A DNA stretch of 63,835 nt from Pirellulales bacterium (GTDB taxonomy: Bacteria; Planctomycetota; Planctomycetia; Pirellulales; Thermoguttaceae), in the NCBI GenBank assembly GCA_020846145.1, contig JADLEL010000105.1:1-63835 (forward strand). Direction: 5' to 3'. The position numbers and the translations under genes were made by a program. The notes under the pieces are model-generated. The model searched no databases. It was not told the DNA's origin and worked only from the letters and a program-made list of their open reading frames with translations. Positions within the stretch are counted from its first letter, which is position 1. Every line of letters begins with the position of its first letter. Positions 1-7,654 of this stretch are shown piece by piece.

Positions 1-187
1 AGTGCCAGTGATTCGACATCACGCACCACGCCAAAATGCGCATCGGCATCCGGGCCTTCGCCTCGGCAATCACTTCCTCGAACGCCGCGAAGTCCCGTTC
101 CTTGCCGAAAATCCGCATCCGCCCCACCGCTCGATTGAGCACGTGGTACGCATATCCGCCGCCGGCATCTCGCAATCGTCTTGGCAT
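1..187 (-). CDS. REP-associated tyrosine transposase (RAYT), partial
   Basis: I translated this by hand from the minus strand. The ATG is at 187 and the frame is open to the window edge, so only the first 62 residues are seen. The start MPRRLRDAGGGYAYHVLNRA is characteristic of the IS200-like Y1 transposases that act on REP palindromes. The last residues, NHWH (H60 and H62), form the HUH metal-binding motif. The catalytic tyrosine would lie outside the window. These enzymes nick and move REP/BIME palindromes as single strands. A palindrome half-site of one repeat family (226-248) lies 39 bases upstream of the start, the usual RAYT arrangement. Family assignment is confident. Activity cannot be judged from a fragment. 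Confidence 0.85.
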   Translation of the reverse strand, partial: MPRRLRDAGGGYAYHVLNRAVGRMRIFGKERDFAAFEEVIAEAKARMPMRILAWCVMSNHWH

Positions 188-225
188 GGCGTGATCTTAT
201 CATTCCTCCGCGCGGTTGTCAAGAG

Positions 226-248
226 AAAAGACTCCCGACCCCTTTATC
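226..248. repeat. REP family E half-site next to the RAYT gene
   Basis: The word AAAGACTCCCGACCCCTTTA lies just upstream of the transposase start. The same word, in one or other orientation, recurs near 30887-30911 and as a head-to-head pair inside the FtsK/EccC-like gene at 49956-50036. This links the RAYT to a dispersed palindrome family. Confidence 0.7.
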
Positions 249-397
249 CCGCCAGAATTCGCAACTTATTGCCTCATAAAGACTTAACGCTATTGTACAG
301 CCGCGATTCGATCCAATGTAATCGGAGAAATAATCATTTTATCCGATCCGGATATTCTTCGGATCCGTGCAAGTTCGCCTATCCTACTTGAATTTCG

Positions 398-406
398 TGC
401 TATGAT
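398..406 (+). promoter_or_regulatory. Candidate extended -10 promoter for the TIGR03000 gene
   Basis: TGcTATGAT matches an extended -10 element (TGn plus TATAAT-like hexamer) 64 bases before the ATG at 470. No good -35 is seen. A short GCTAC/GTAGC hairpin (413-432) follows it. This is a pattern match only. Confidence 0.35.
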
Positions 407-469
407 TGGTAAGCTACTAAAGAGAGAGTAGCGTAGATTTTTCACACATCCTATTGGAGGAGAAGAAAC

Positions 470-1249
470 ATGAACCGATCCCGTTGGAAATGTTTGGTGT
501 TGGGCGTGGTTATCGTGGCGGGTTTGCTTGCGGTCGCCGATCAAGCCAATGCTTGGTGGTACGGCTGTTGCGGTACTCCCGCATATCGCTCCTACGCCTA
601 TTACGCCGTATCGGACGGGTGCTGCGACGGAAATTGGTATCTGGGCGTTCGCCCCGGCCCGATCCGTCGCTTGGTCTTTGGACCTTATCGTTGGTATGGC
701 GGATGGTATGGCTCCTACGGCTGCTGCTATCCGACCTATAGCTGCTGCTATCCGACCTATTCTTGCTGCGGCGACACGGTTTACGGCGAGGTTCAAGGCA
801 CGGTAACCACTCCCGCTCAGCCCACGCCCGCCCAGCCGACTCCGGCGAAAAAGCCGGTTATCGAAGCTCCTACTCCGGCCGTTCCCGGCGAACCGGCGAC
901 GCCGACCATGCCCCCAAGCCCCCCGCTTCCGGGAACGGAACCCTCCACACCGGGAACTCCCACCACCGAAGTGATTCCGGGCAACAGCGGCATGTTGACC
1001 GTTTGGGTTCCCTTCGACGCGAAAGTATCGATTAACGGCATGGCCACCAAGAGTACGGGCAGCCGTCGGCAATTCGTTTCGTACAACCTGAAGGAAGGCA
1101 TGAGCTACAAGTATGAAGTCAAGGCCGAAGTGGTCCTCGAAGGCAAAATCGTCGAGGACACGAAGACGGTCGTGCTCACCGCCGGGTCCGAGAATGCGGT
1201 GGCATTCGGATTCAACATCGCCCCCGCCGAAGGCTTGGTCGCCCAATAA
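470..1249 (+). CDS. Secreted TIGR03000-domain protein
   Basis: The 259-residue product starts after a strong Shine-Dalgarno (GGAGGAG, 455-461). An N-terminal signal peptide ends about residue 23 (ANA-WWYG). Residues 25-105 are very rich in Tyr, Cys, Gly and Trp, with a tandem CCYPTYS motif. Residues 115-165 are a Pro/Thr-rich linker with repeated PAQPTPA. The C-terminal part (about 178-250) matches TIGR03000, a planctomycete-specific domain: it opens LTVWVPFDAKVSING and contains the STGSRRQFVS motif. The protein is probably exported to the cell surface, where the Cys/Tyr-rich part could be cross-linked; that role is inference. It stands alone, with a likely terminator after it. Confidence 0.85.
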   Translation: MNRSRWKCLVLGVVIVAGLLAVADQANAWWYGCCGTPAYRSYAYYAVSDGCCDGNWYLGVRPGPIRRLVFGPYRWYGGWYGSYGCCYPTYSCCYPTYSCCGDTVYGEVQGTVTTPAQPTPAQPTPAKKPVIEAPTPAVPGEPATPTMPPSPPLPGTEPSTPGTPTTEVIPGNSGMLTVWVPFDAKVSINGMATKSTGSRRQFVSYNLKEGMSYKYEVKAEVVLEGKIVEDTKTVVLTAGSENAVAFGFNIAPAEGLVAQ

Positions 1250-1301
1250 CAAACCTCGCAGGCCGGGATTTTTTCCCGCCCTTTACCTCGATCCACCCTC
1301 G

Positions 1302-1336
1302 TGCCGGCCCGAACCGGCATGGGGGTTGTTTTTTGG
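1302..1336 (+). terminator. Likely Rho-independent terminator
   Basis: TGCCGG (1302-1307) pairs with CCGGCA (1314-1319) around a 6-base loop. A G-rich stretch and a T run (TTGTTTTTT) follow. It lies about 50 bases after the TIGR03000 stop. Confidence 0.5.
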
Positions 1337-1337
1337 G

Positions 1338-1366
1338 TTGCCGAACGAATCGAGAACTGCGATAAT
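1338..1366 (+). promoter_or_regulatory. Candidate sigma-70-type promoter for asd
   Basis: TTGCCG (1338-1343) and GATAAT (1361-1366) are separated by 17 bases and lie about 49 bases before the GTG start of asd. Confidence 0.45.
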
Positions 1367-1414
1367 TATTTATCTTCGCACCAACCGCCCCGTTTTTATT
1401 GGAGGATTTCGCCC

Positions 1415-2446
1415 GTGTTCGATTGCGTTGCCGTCGTGGGCGCCACCGGCGCCGTGGGTTCCATCATTCGCGAATTGCTCGAAGCCTGGGATTTTCCCTG
1501 CAAACGGCTCAAATTCGTGGCTTCGGGCCGGTCGGCCGGCAGAAAACTGCCTTACGCGGGTCGGGAGATCGTCGTCGAAGAGCTTGACGGCTCGATTTTC
1601 GACGACGTGCAACTGGTCATCAGCAGCACGCCCGACGACACCGCCCGCGATTACATCCCCGACGCCGTCCGCCGCGGCGCGCTGGTGATCGACGAAAGCG
1701 GCTATTTCCGCATGAAATCCGACGTGCCGCTGGTGATTCCCGAAGTGAATCCCGACGACGCCCTGAAGCACCAGGGCATCATCTCCAGCCCGAATTGCTC
1801 GACCACGCAAATGGTCCAAGCCCTCAAGCCCCTGCACGACGCGGGCCGCGTGCGGCGGGTGGTGGTGAGCACCTATCAGGCGACTAGCGGGGCGGGCTTG
1901 GCCGGCAGCCGCGACTTGGAGCGCGGCACCCGCGCGCATCTGGCCGGCGAGCGGCACGAATACGAATGCTTCGCGTATCCGATCGCCTTCAACTGCATTC
2001 CGCAAATCGGTTCGCCGAAATACCAAGGCTATACGTCGGAAGAAATGAAGATGGTTTATGAAACGCGGAAGATGCTGGGCGACGACGGCATTCAGGTTTG
2101 CCCGACCTGCGTCCGCGTGCCGGTCGCCAATTGCCATAGCGAAAGCATCCTCGTCGAAACCGAACGGAAGATTACGGTCGAGGAAGCCCGCAAGCTCTTC
2201 GCCGCGACGCCGGGCCTGGAGGTGATGGACGACCTCGAGCAGAAAATCTATCCCATGCCGATCAATTGCGACCGCCGCCACGAGACGTTCATCGGCCGCA
2301 TCCGCGAGGACATCTCCAGCCCGAACGGCCTGGCCTTCTGGTGCGTGAGCGACAATCTCCGCAAGGGCGCGGCCACGAACGCCGTGCAAATCGCCCTGCT
2401 CCTGGATAAACTCGGCCCGCAAGCGCTCAAGGGCTGCCGCAAGTAG
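1415..2446 (+). CDS. asd: Aspartate-semialdehyde dehydrogenase
   Basis: This enzyme reduces L-aspartyl-4-phosphate to aspartate semialdehyde with NADPH. It feeds lysine, diaminopimelate, methionine and threonine synthesis in the cytoplasm. The chosen start is GTG at 1415, because a GGAGG Shine-Dalgarno (1401-1405) precedes it and the NADP-binding motif GATGAVG then falls at residues 9-15; an upstream in-frame ATG would put it 38 residues further in. The length of 343 aa is normal. The active-site motif SSPNCSTTQ gives the nucleophile Cys128. The catalytic base is probably the His near residue 289, in RRHETFIGR. The gene stands alone between a terminator and a palindromic repeat. Confidence 0.96.
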   Translation: MFDCVAVVGATGAVGSIIRELLEAWDFPCKRLKFVASGRSAGRKLPYAGREIVVEELDGSIFDDVQLVISSTPDDTARDYIPDAVRRGALVIDESGYFRMKSDVPLVIPEVNPDDALKHQGIISSPNCSTTQMVQALKPLHDAGRVRRVVVSTYQATSGAGLAGSRDLERGTRAHLAGERHEYECFAYPIAFNCIPQIGSPKYQGYTSEEMKMVYETRKMLGDDGIQVCPTCVRVPVANCHSESILVETERKITVEEARKLFAATPGLEVMDDLEQKIYPMPINCDRRHETFIGRIREDISSPNGLAFWCVSDNLRKGAATNAVQIALLLDKLGPQALKGCRK

Positions 2447-2491
2447 GTTTCGTGGAGAGATTACGCCTCCGGTTTTTCGACGAACGATTTC

Positions 2492-2602
2492 GACTCAGAG
2501 GTTGTGAAAAAATGGGACTGGCTCCGAACCGAGTTGTTGATAATCACTCGAATAACGGGTATTGTGAGGTGCCTGTCCCAATTTTTTCACAACCTCTGAG
2601 TC
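2492..2602. repeat. 111-bp palindromic element (GGGACTG family)
   Basis: GACTCAGAGGTTGTGAAAAA at 2492-2511 is repeated as an inverted copy ending at 2602. Inside the arms are GGGACTG and CTGTCCC, words shared with the elements at 16219, 23701, 49591 and 53030. It lies between asd and the HEPN/MNT pair and carries no ORF. It looks like a non-autonomous palindromic element (REP or MITE-like). Confidence 0.8.
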
Positions 2603-2644
2603 CGGGATGGCTCGTGAAAAACTGGAATTCGTGGAGGAAAACGC

Positions 2645-2941
2645 ATGACTCCCGACCGCAATCGGATTATTGAGGCGCTTCGAGAGGCTACTCCGGAATT
2701 GCTCTCGAAGTACGGCGTGACGCGGATCGGCGTCTTCGGCTCGGTAGCGCGAAATCAAGGAACGCAGGCCAGCGACGTGGATATCGTCTATGAGATGAAG
2801 CATCCGAATCTTTTCACGGTCGTTCATTTGAAGGCGGATTTGGAACGGATCCTTCATTATCCCGTGGATCTAGTGCGAATGGGGAAACGCCTGCCGCCGC
2901 TGATGAAAAAGCGCATCGAGCAGGAGGCGATCTATGTTTGA
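2645..2941 (+). CDS. MNT-type nucleotidyltransferase antitoxin (MntA-like)
   Basis: This 98-residue minimal nucleotidyltransferase has the polymerase-beta fold signature GSVARNQGTQASDVDI at about residues 31-46; the Asp pair in SDVD should bind metal. MNT proteins of this size pair with HEPN toxins, and characterised ones neutralise the toxin by adenylylating a tyrosine near its active site. The neighbour confirms the pairing: the stop codon overlaps the start of the HEPN gene by 8 bases. A GGAGG Shine-Dalgarno lies at 2632-2636, just before the ATG. Confidence 0.9.
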   Translation: MTPDRNRIIEALREATPELLSKYGVTRIGVFGSVARNQGTQASDVDIVYEMKHPNLFTVVHLKADLERILHYPVDLVRMGKRLPPLMKKRIEQEAIYV

Positions 2942-3305
2942 CCGGGAAATGGTGCTCTCGTTGCTCGTTCAAGTGCGAGAAGGTCTGGAGAAAATCCTGA
3001 AGAGAACCGCGCGCCTCAAGACGGCGGACGATTTCATCGACACCGAGGAAGGCGAACAGATTTTCGACGGCATTTGCATGCAATTCATGGCTGTCGGCGA
3101 AAATATCAAACGCATCGATTGCCTGACGGACGGCACGTTATTGGCGGACTATCCCGATGCCGATTGGACCGGCGCGATGGGCTTCCGCGACATTATCGCG
3201 CATCAATACTTTCGTCTCGATCCCGAGGAAGTTTTTTCCATCGTAAAAGACGATTTGAAACCATTGCTTTCGGGTATCGAAAAGATCATCCAAAAAGTGG
3301 AATAG
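2934..3305 (+). CDS. HEPN-domain toxin (HepT-like, DUF86)
   Basis: The product is a 123-residue all-helical HEPN protein, normal for HepT. The catalytic RX4HXY motif is present as RDIIAHQY near residues 85-92, so the RNase/toxin site looks intact and the tyrosine that the MNT partner can modify is retained. It is translated from a start inside the end of the antitoxin gene, which implies coupled translation. HEPN/MNT modules act in plasmid or island maintenance and possibly phage defence; which applies here is unknown. Past the gene is about 230 bases with no supported gene. Confidence 0.9.
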   Translation: MFDREMVLSLLVQVREGLEKILKRTARLKTADDFIDTEEGEQIFDGICMQFMAVGENIKRIDCLTDGTLLADYPDADWTGAMGFRDIIAHQYFRLDPEEVFSIVKDDLKPLLSGIEKIIQKVE

Positions 3306-3536
3306 GTAAAGTCGCACAGAGGAACATGCATTTCAAAGTGTCGGCAATTCCACGAAAGAATTATTTTATGAATAACTTGGCACCTTTCACCTTGCGCATC
3401 TTTGTGGCCGATGGCGATCCCGACGGCTTGCGGCTCGTTGAGCGTTCCAATTGGATCGGCAAGGCTGTCATGTTTCCTCGAGCCCATTCCGCAAACGGCC
3501 GGAATTCCAGCAAACAGGTGTTTATCTGTTACTAGG

Positions 3537-3782
3537 TCATCGCCTGCGACGCGGCCGACCCTCGCGAACGGCAAAGGGGATTTCCCGGCCGTCTCGCATC
3601 AACCGCACGCGCGTCCAATCGATTTCGCCCGGCGTTGCCAGACTGCCTATCGGCACTTCGACCAGCCCGGCATCGGCGCACGGCGTGGCATTATTCAGGC
3701 GAATGGACGCCAACGGCTTGGCCGTGGATTCCGGCTGTCCGAACGCGGCGCATATTGCGCCGATAAAAAACAAAATATTCAC
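3537..3782 (-). pseudogene. Truncated remnant of a secreted protein gene
   Basis: From a GTG at 3782, preceded by GGGAG, an 81-residue frame begins with a signal-peptide-like stretch (VNILFFIGAICAAFG). It continues with LVEVPIGSL and DWTRVRLMRDGREIPFAVREG, which reads like the first domain of a longer exported enzyme or sugar-acting protein. It then stops in a run of arginines. Downstream bases show no clear continuation in the same frame, so I read it as a 3'-truncated or frameshifted remnant. It starts 24 bases after the PCMT-like gene on the same strand. The family is not identified. Confidence 0.4.
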
Positions 3783-3805
3783 GGTGATCGACTCCCGGAA
3801 GGGAT

Positions 3806-5041
3806 TTATTTCTTGCCGGCGGTCATGTTCAAATCGTCGAAGCGTATCTCCCCGGTCGCGCCCAGCAGCCCGATGCTGAGAAATGCCTCGCGGGCGCGGA
3901 GGGGGACTTCGACGCGGCGGGATTCTTTTTGCCATGGGAACGTGCCGCGCCAGGGGCCGAGGACCGTTTCTCCCAGCGGAGCGCGGTTCTCATCGTAGAA
4001 GATGAAGACCGCGCCCGGCTGACAGTAGCGCTCCGGCTTGGAGTTGGGGATCGGCGCGAAATGGATATCCTTGCCGGCGACGCTGAAAGCGACGTCGAGA
4101 TATTGCACCTTCCGGCCATCGACGGCGAAGGCTTGCAAAATTTGGCAGTTGCGCCCGGCGTCGGCATTCGTAAACTTGATGTACTGCTTGCCTTCCGGCG
4201 CGGAGTCGCTCGCGACGAACATGAACTGCCGGCCGTAGTGCCAGGCGAGCGGTTCGGGCGGATCGCCCACGGCCTCCTCGAAGCCGCCGTTCTGGATTTT
4301 CGGATTCGCCGGATCGGGCTGGAGTTTCCGCTGCGATTCGGCCTTGCCGGTCATCGGCACGAAGAGCGTCGGCCGCAAGGCTTCGGTCTCGAGCTTGCCG
4401 CGCACTTTCTTCAGCAGATACATGATTTGCTGGTATCGCTCGCCGACGGGAACGACCATTCGGCCCCCTTCCTTGAGCTGCGCGACCAGCGCCGGCGGGA
4501 CTTTTTCGGGCGAGCAGGTTACGATGATCTTGTCGAAGGGCGCTTTTTCGGGCCAGCCTTGGAAGCCGTCGCCGATTTTCACGTGCACGTTCGCGTATTT
4601 CAGGCTCTTCAGAGCCTTGGCCGCGTTTTTCCCCAGCTTTTCCACGATCTCGATGGTGTAAACCTCCTTCACCAGCGGGCTGAGAACCGCCGCTTGATAG
4701 CCGCTGCCGGTGCCGATCTCGAGCACCCTGTCGGAAGGCTGGGGATCGATGGCCTCGGTCATGTAGGCCACGACGAACGGCGGGGAAATGGTTTGCGATT
4801 CGCCGATCGGCAGGGCCATGTCGAAATAGGCCCGCTGCCGATCCTTCAGCGACACGAACTCGTGTCGCGGCGTTTGCAGCATCGATTCGATTACCCGCTT
4901 GTTTTTCACCCCCGCCCCGGCGATTTCCTCCTCGACCATGTTCTTCCGCCGTTGCTCGAAGGTCGCGGCCGATTGGGCGAAAAGCGAAACCGAAAAAATC
5001 GAACCGACGACGAAAATGGCGATCGAAAACTTGATGTTCAT
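3806..5041 (-). CDS. Exported PCMT-like methyltransferase with extra C-terminal domain
   Basis: Residues 25-225 are a protein-L-isoaspartate O-methyltransferase (PCMT) domain: the family motif FDMALPIGESQTISPP lies near residue 73, and the SAM-binding motif VLEIGTGSGYQAAVL is at 106-120. Unlike classical cytosolic Pcm (about 210 aa), this 411-residue protein begins with a clear signal peptide (MNIKFSIAIFVVGSIFSVSLFAQ). It ends in a domain of about 180 residues that looks like a beta-sandwich carbohydrate-binding or LamG-type fold. The ATG at 5041 was chosen because it begins the signal peptide; an upstream in-frame start would come from an AT-rich repeat tract. PCMT repairs isoaspartyl damage using SAM; use of SAM outside the cytoplasm is unexplained. 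Confidence 0.85.
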   Translation of the reverse strand: MNIKFSIAIFVVGSIFSVSLFAQSAATFEQRRKNMVEEEIAGAGVKNKRVIESMLQTPRHEFVSLKDRQRAYFDMALPIGESQTISPPFVVAYMTEAIDPQPSDRVLEIGTGSGYQAAVLSPLVKEVYTIEIVEKLGKNAAKALKSLKYANVHVKIGDGFQGWPEKAPFDKIIVTCSPEKVPPALVAQLKEGGRMVVPVGERYQQIMYLLKKVRGKLETEALRPTLFVPMTGKAESQRKLQPDPANPKIQNGGFEEAVGDPPEPLAWHYGRQFMFVASDSAPEGKQYIKFTNADAGRNCQILQAFAVDGRKVQYLDVAFSVAGKDIHFAPIPNSKPERYCQPGAVFIFYDENRAPLGETVLGPWRGTFPWQKESRRVEVPLRAREAFLSIGLLGATGEIRFDDLNMTAGKK

Positions 5042-5110
5042 CGTTCTCACTTTTCGTTCAATTTGCAATTTGCAATTTGAAATCACCAATTTGCAATAAC
5101 ATCCACTTCT

Positions 5111-5136
5111 CCCCGCGTGGACGCGGTGGCTAAACG
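5111..5136. repeat. Small palindrome CCGCGTGGACGCGG
   Basis: A short hairpin followed by GGCTAAACG. A similar unit, TTTAGCCCCCGCGTCCACGC with its inverted arm, occurs at 13241-13265, so the two appear to belong to one small family. It lies between divergent genes. Confidence 0.5.
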
Positions 5137-5194
5137 ACGGTCTTTTTTCTCTCCCCCATCCCCTCTCCCCTGGAATTCTGTCATAATCGTCACC

Positions 5195-7012
5195 ATGCTC
5201 AACACGACGCTCAAGGACCGAATCGCGAAGGATATTTTACCCCAAGTTCAATCGCCGGGGCAATACATCGGCGGGGAATGGAACGCCGTGGCGAAGGACC
5301 ACCGGGCGGTTCGCGGCACGCTTTGCCTGGCCTTTCCCGATGCGTATTCGATCGGCATGAGCCATAACGGTCTCCAAGTATTATACGACATTATGAACCG
5401 CCGCGATTGGGCCTGCGAGCGGGTTTTCATGCCGTTGGCGGATATGGAGGAGCAGCTTCGCCGCCACGGTCTGCCGCTTTACGGGCTGGAAACCTATACG
5501 CCGCTTGCCCGCTACGACGTGCTGGGCTTCACGCTGCAATACGATCTGTGTGCGACCAACGTGCTGGCGATGCTCGATTTGGGCGGCATTCCGCTTCAAG
5601 CGGTGGAGCGCACGATGGAGCATCCGCTGGTGATCGCCGGCGGCCCTTGCGCGGTGAATCCCGAACCGATGGCCCGCTTCATCGACCTGTTCGTCATCGG
5701 CGACGGCGAAAAAGCATTGCCGGCGGTTTGCGACGCTTGGATCGAGCTGAAACGAGCTGCTTCCTCTCTTGCCGACCGCGAGGCGCTGCTTCTCGAGATG
5801 GCCCCGCGGTTCCCTTTCGTTTACGTGCCGCGATTCTATGACTCCCCTCGCCGGGCACCGACCGAAGGTTGGTCGGGAGAGGGCCCGGGGGTGAGGGCTT
5901 CTCTCGGCGTCAAACCAATCCGGCAAGGTATTCCCTCCCAAATCATCCCCGCGGTGGTGGACGACTTGGACGCCGCGCCGCTGCCCACCGCACCCATCGT
6001 CCCGCACGTCGAGTGCGTCCACGACCGCATCGCCATCGAGATCATGCGCGGCTGTCCGGGCAAGTGCCGCTTCTGCCAAAGCACGACCATCAAACGCCCA
6101 CTGCGGTTCCGCAAGGTGGAGACGATCGTCGAGGCGGCCTTGGCCATGTACCATAGCACGGGCTACAACGAGATTTCGCTCTTGTCGCTTTCGACTTCCG
6201 ATTATCCCCGGTTCGACGAACTCATGCGGCGGATGCAAGCGACGTTCCGACCACTGGGCGTGAGCGTTTCGCTGCCGAGTCTGCGGATCAACGAGCAATT
6301 GCGCGAGGTCGGCGAACTGCTGACAACTGAGCGCCACGGCGGATTGACGCTCGCGCCGGAAGTTGCGCTGGATGACATGCGCGAACGGGTCGGCAAGCCG
6401 ATCACGAACGAAGACCTCTACGCCGGCTGCCGCAGGGCCTTCGAGAACGGCTTTTCGCGGGTGAAATTGTATTTCATGTGCGGCCTGCCCGGCGAACGGG
6501 AGGAAGATCTGGACGGCATCATCGAGATGGCGGAGCACATCGCCCGGCTGGGCAAGGAAGTTACCGGGCGGTTCGCCGCGGTGGTGGCGAACGTGTCGAA
6601 TTTCGTGCCCAAGCCGCAGACGCCGTTCCAGTGGAACGCCATGCAGCGGCGGGAGTATTTTTATGCGGCCCATTCGCGCTTGCGAAAGATCAGAAGATTA
6701 AAATGCGTGGAGATCAAATGCCACGACGTGGATACCACGCTGCTCGAAGGCGTCTTGTGCCGCGGCGACCGCCGCGTGGGCGAGGCCATCGAGCTGGTCT
6801 TCCGCCGCGGCGGCCGCTTCGACGCCTGGCGCGAGCATTTTAATATCGAGCGCTGGCTGCAAGCCTTCGCCGAACTGAACATCGACATCGAAAAAATCCT
6901 CCACCTCCCCTCCCCTGCCCCGTCGCCCCTGCCCTGGGATCATATCGCCATCCGGCAAGGACGAGGGTATTTGGAACGGGAGTATGAGGAAGCTTTAAAA
7001 ACCTCGGAGTAA
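5195..7012 (+). CDS. Radical SAM protein, TIGR03960 family
   Basis: The 605-residue protein has an N-terminal B12-binding-like/Rossmann part (about 1-210) and a radical SAM core. The core carries the [4Fe-4S] motif CPGKCRFC (Cys287, Cys291, Cys294) after EIMRG. Sequence character matches TIGR03960, whose function is unsettled; relatives often sit near TIGR03936 or ribonuclease G genes, but none is seen here. The ATG at 5195 fits the family N-terminus (MLNTTLKDRI); the upstream in-frame ATG would add residues read from a C-rich tract. No Shine-Dalgarno is visible. Residues 217-238 are encoded by a palindromic repeat inserted in frame between the two halves. Confidence 0.85.
   Translation: MLNTTLKDRIAKDILPQVQSPGQYIGGEWNAVAKDHRAVRGTLCLAFPDAYSIGMSHNGLQVLYDIMNRRDWACERVFMPLADMEEQLRRHGLPLYGLETYTPLARYDVLGFTLQYDLCATNVLAMLDLGGIPLQAVERTMEHPLVIAGGPCAVNPEPMARFIDLFVIGDGEKALPAVCDAWIELKRAASSLADREALLLEMAPRFPFVYVPRFYDSPRRAPTEGWSGEGPGVRASLGVKPIRQGIPSQIIPAVVDDLDAAPLPTAPIVPHVECVHDRIAIEIMRGCPGKCRFCQSTTIKRPLRFRKVETIVEAALAMYHSTGYNEISLLSLSTSDYPRFDELMRRMQATFRPLGVSVSLPSLRINEQLREVGELLTTERHGGLTLAPEVALDDMRERVGKPITNEDLYAGCRRAFENGFSRVKLYFMCGLPGEREEDLDGIIEMAEHIARLGKEVTGRFAAVVANVSNFVPKPQTPFQWNAMQRREYFYAAHSRLRKIRRLKCVEIKCHDVDTTLLEGVLCRGDRRVGEAIELVFRRGGRFDAWREHFNIERWLQAFAELNIDIEKILHLPSPAPSPLPWDHIAIRQGRGYLEREYEEALKTSE
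5841..5905. repeat. Palindromic repeat inserted in the radical SAM gene
   Basis: ACCGACCGAAGGTTGGTCGG (5857-5876) is an almost perfect palindrome, and CCGGGCACCG before it and GGGCCCGGG after it extend the structure. The same core (CAACCGAAGGTTGGTCG) is found in the FtsK-like gene near 49640. It encodes a low-complexity segment (RRAPTEGWSGEGPG) and keeps the frame. Confidence 0.7.
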
Positions 7013-7030
7013 AGAAACCCGACGCCCTAG

Positions 7031-7105
7031 ATTTTAGATTTGAAATTTGAAATTTGAAATTTGAAATTTGAAATTTTAGATTTGAGATTTGAGATTTGAG
7101 ATTTA
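7031..7105. repeat. Low-complexity tract of ATTTGAA and ATTTGAG words
   Basis: Tandem TTGAAAT units pass into TTGAGAT units between two convergent genes. The same words reappear inside the end of the four-helix-bundle gene (7313-7348), where they encode a short DLRSEISDLK repeat. Confidence 0.75.
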
Positions 7106-7654
7106 TGACTCATTTTCGGCGTCGGGAAATAGTTCGGGATGGGCATCGCGGAAATCGCCCAGCATTTTCGTGCGAAACGCCTCCGCCCGCGATTGCGACG
7201 AAAAAGTCTGCCGCGACTGTTCGTTGAGGTGCCGCTGTCCCTTGATCGGAGAGTTTTGCAGGCTCTCGGCCCAGGCGCGAATCTGGCGCGAGCAGGATTC
7301 GGCCAGGGATTTGAGATCCGAAATCTCAGATCTCAAATCTGAAATTTGCGATACCGCATCCGATTTAACTTCCGAAGACGGATTCTCCAGAAGGCTCGAA
7401 GCGAAATGGAGCATGGAGCGCACTTCACCGGCGGAGCCGCGGGCAATGTACAAGAAGGCCAACAGTTCGGCAGTCGAGCCGCGTTCGAATCCTTCGGCGA
7501 TATTGTTCGACACCGATAGCGCCGCCCGCCGCAATTGATCGCGCAAATCGCCCGGTTGCGAAAAAAAACGATTCCGCGTAAGAACGTAAGCGCGCCGCGC
7601 CAACTCCACGGCCGCTTTCCAAACGGGCAAATCTTCGAATCGTTCGTATTTCAT
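7103..7654 (-). CDS. Four-helix-bundle protein (23S rRNA intervening-sequence family)
   Basis: The 183-residue product begins MKYERFEDLPVWKAAVELA, matching the four-helix-bundle family TIGR02436/PF05635, first known from rRNA intervening sequences but common as free-standing genes of unknown role. The motif QLRRAALSVSNNIAEGFERG (about residues 39-58) is the family signature. A further 70 residues include a repeat-encoded helix (SDLRSEISDL) and an Arg/Gln-rich tail not typical of the core family (about 115-125 aa). The ATG (7654) overlaps the TGA of the upstream SUMF1-like gene as ATGA, so translation is probably coupled. There is no rRNA nearby. Confidence 0.85.
   Translation of the reverse strand: MKYERFEDLPVWKAAVELARRAYVLTRNRFFSQPGDLRDQLRRAALSVSNNIAEGFERGSTAELLAFLYIARGSAGEVRSMLHFASSLLENPSSEVKSDAVSQISDLRSEISDLKSLAESCSRQIRAWAESLQNSPIKGQRHLNEQSRQTFSSQSRAEAFRTKMLGDFRDAHPELFPDAENES

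Noticed and set aside
7103-7654. Four-helix-bundle (rRNA intervening sequence) gene as a hint of rRNA
   Set aside because: No 16S or 23S sequence surrounds it; this family is widespread as free-standing genes.
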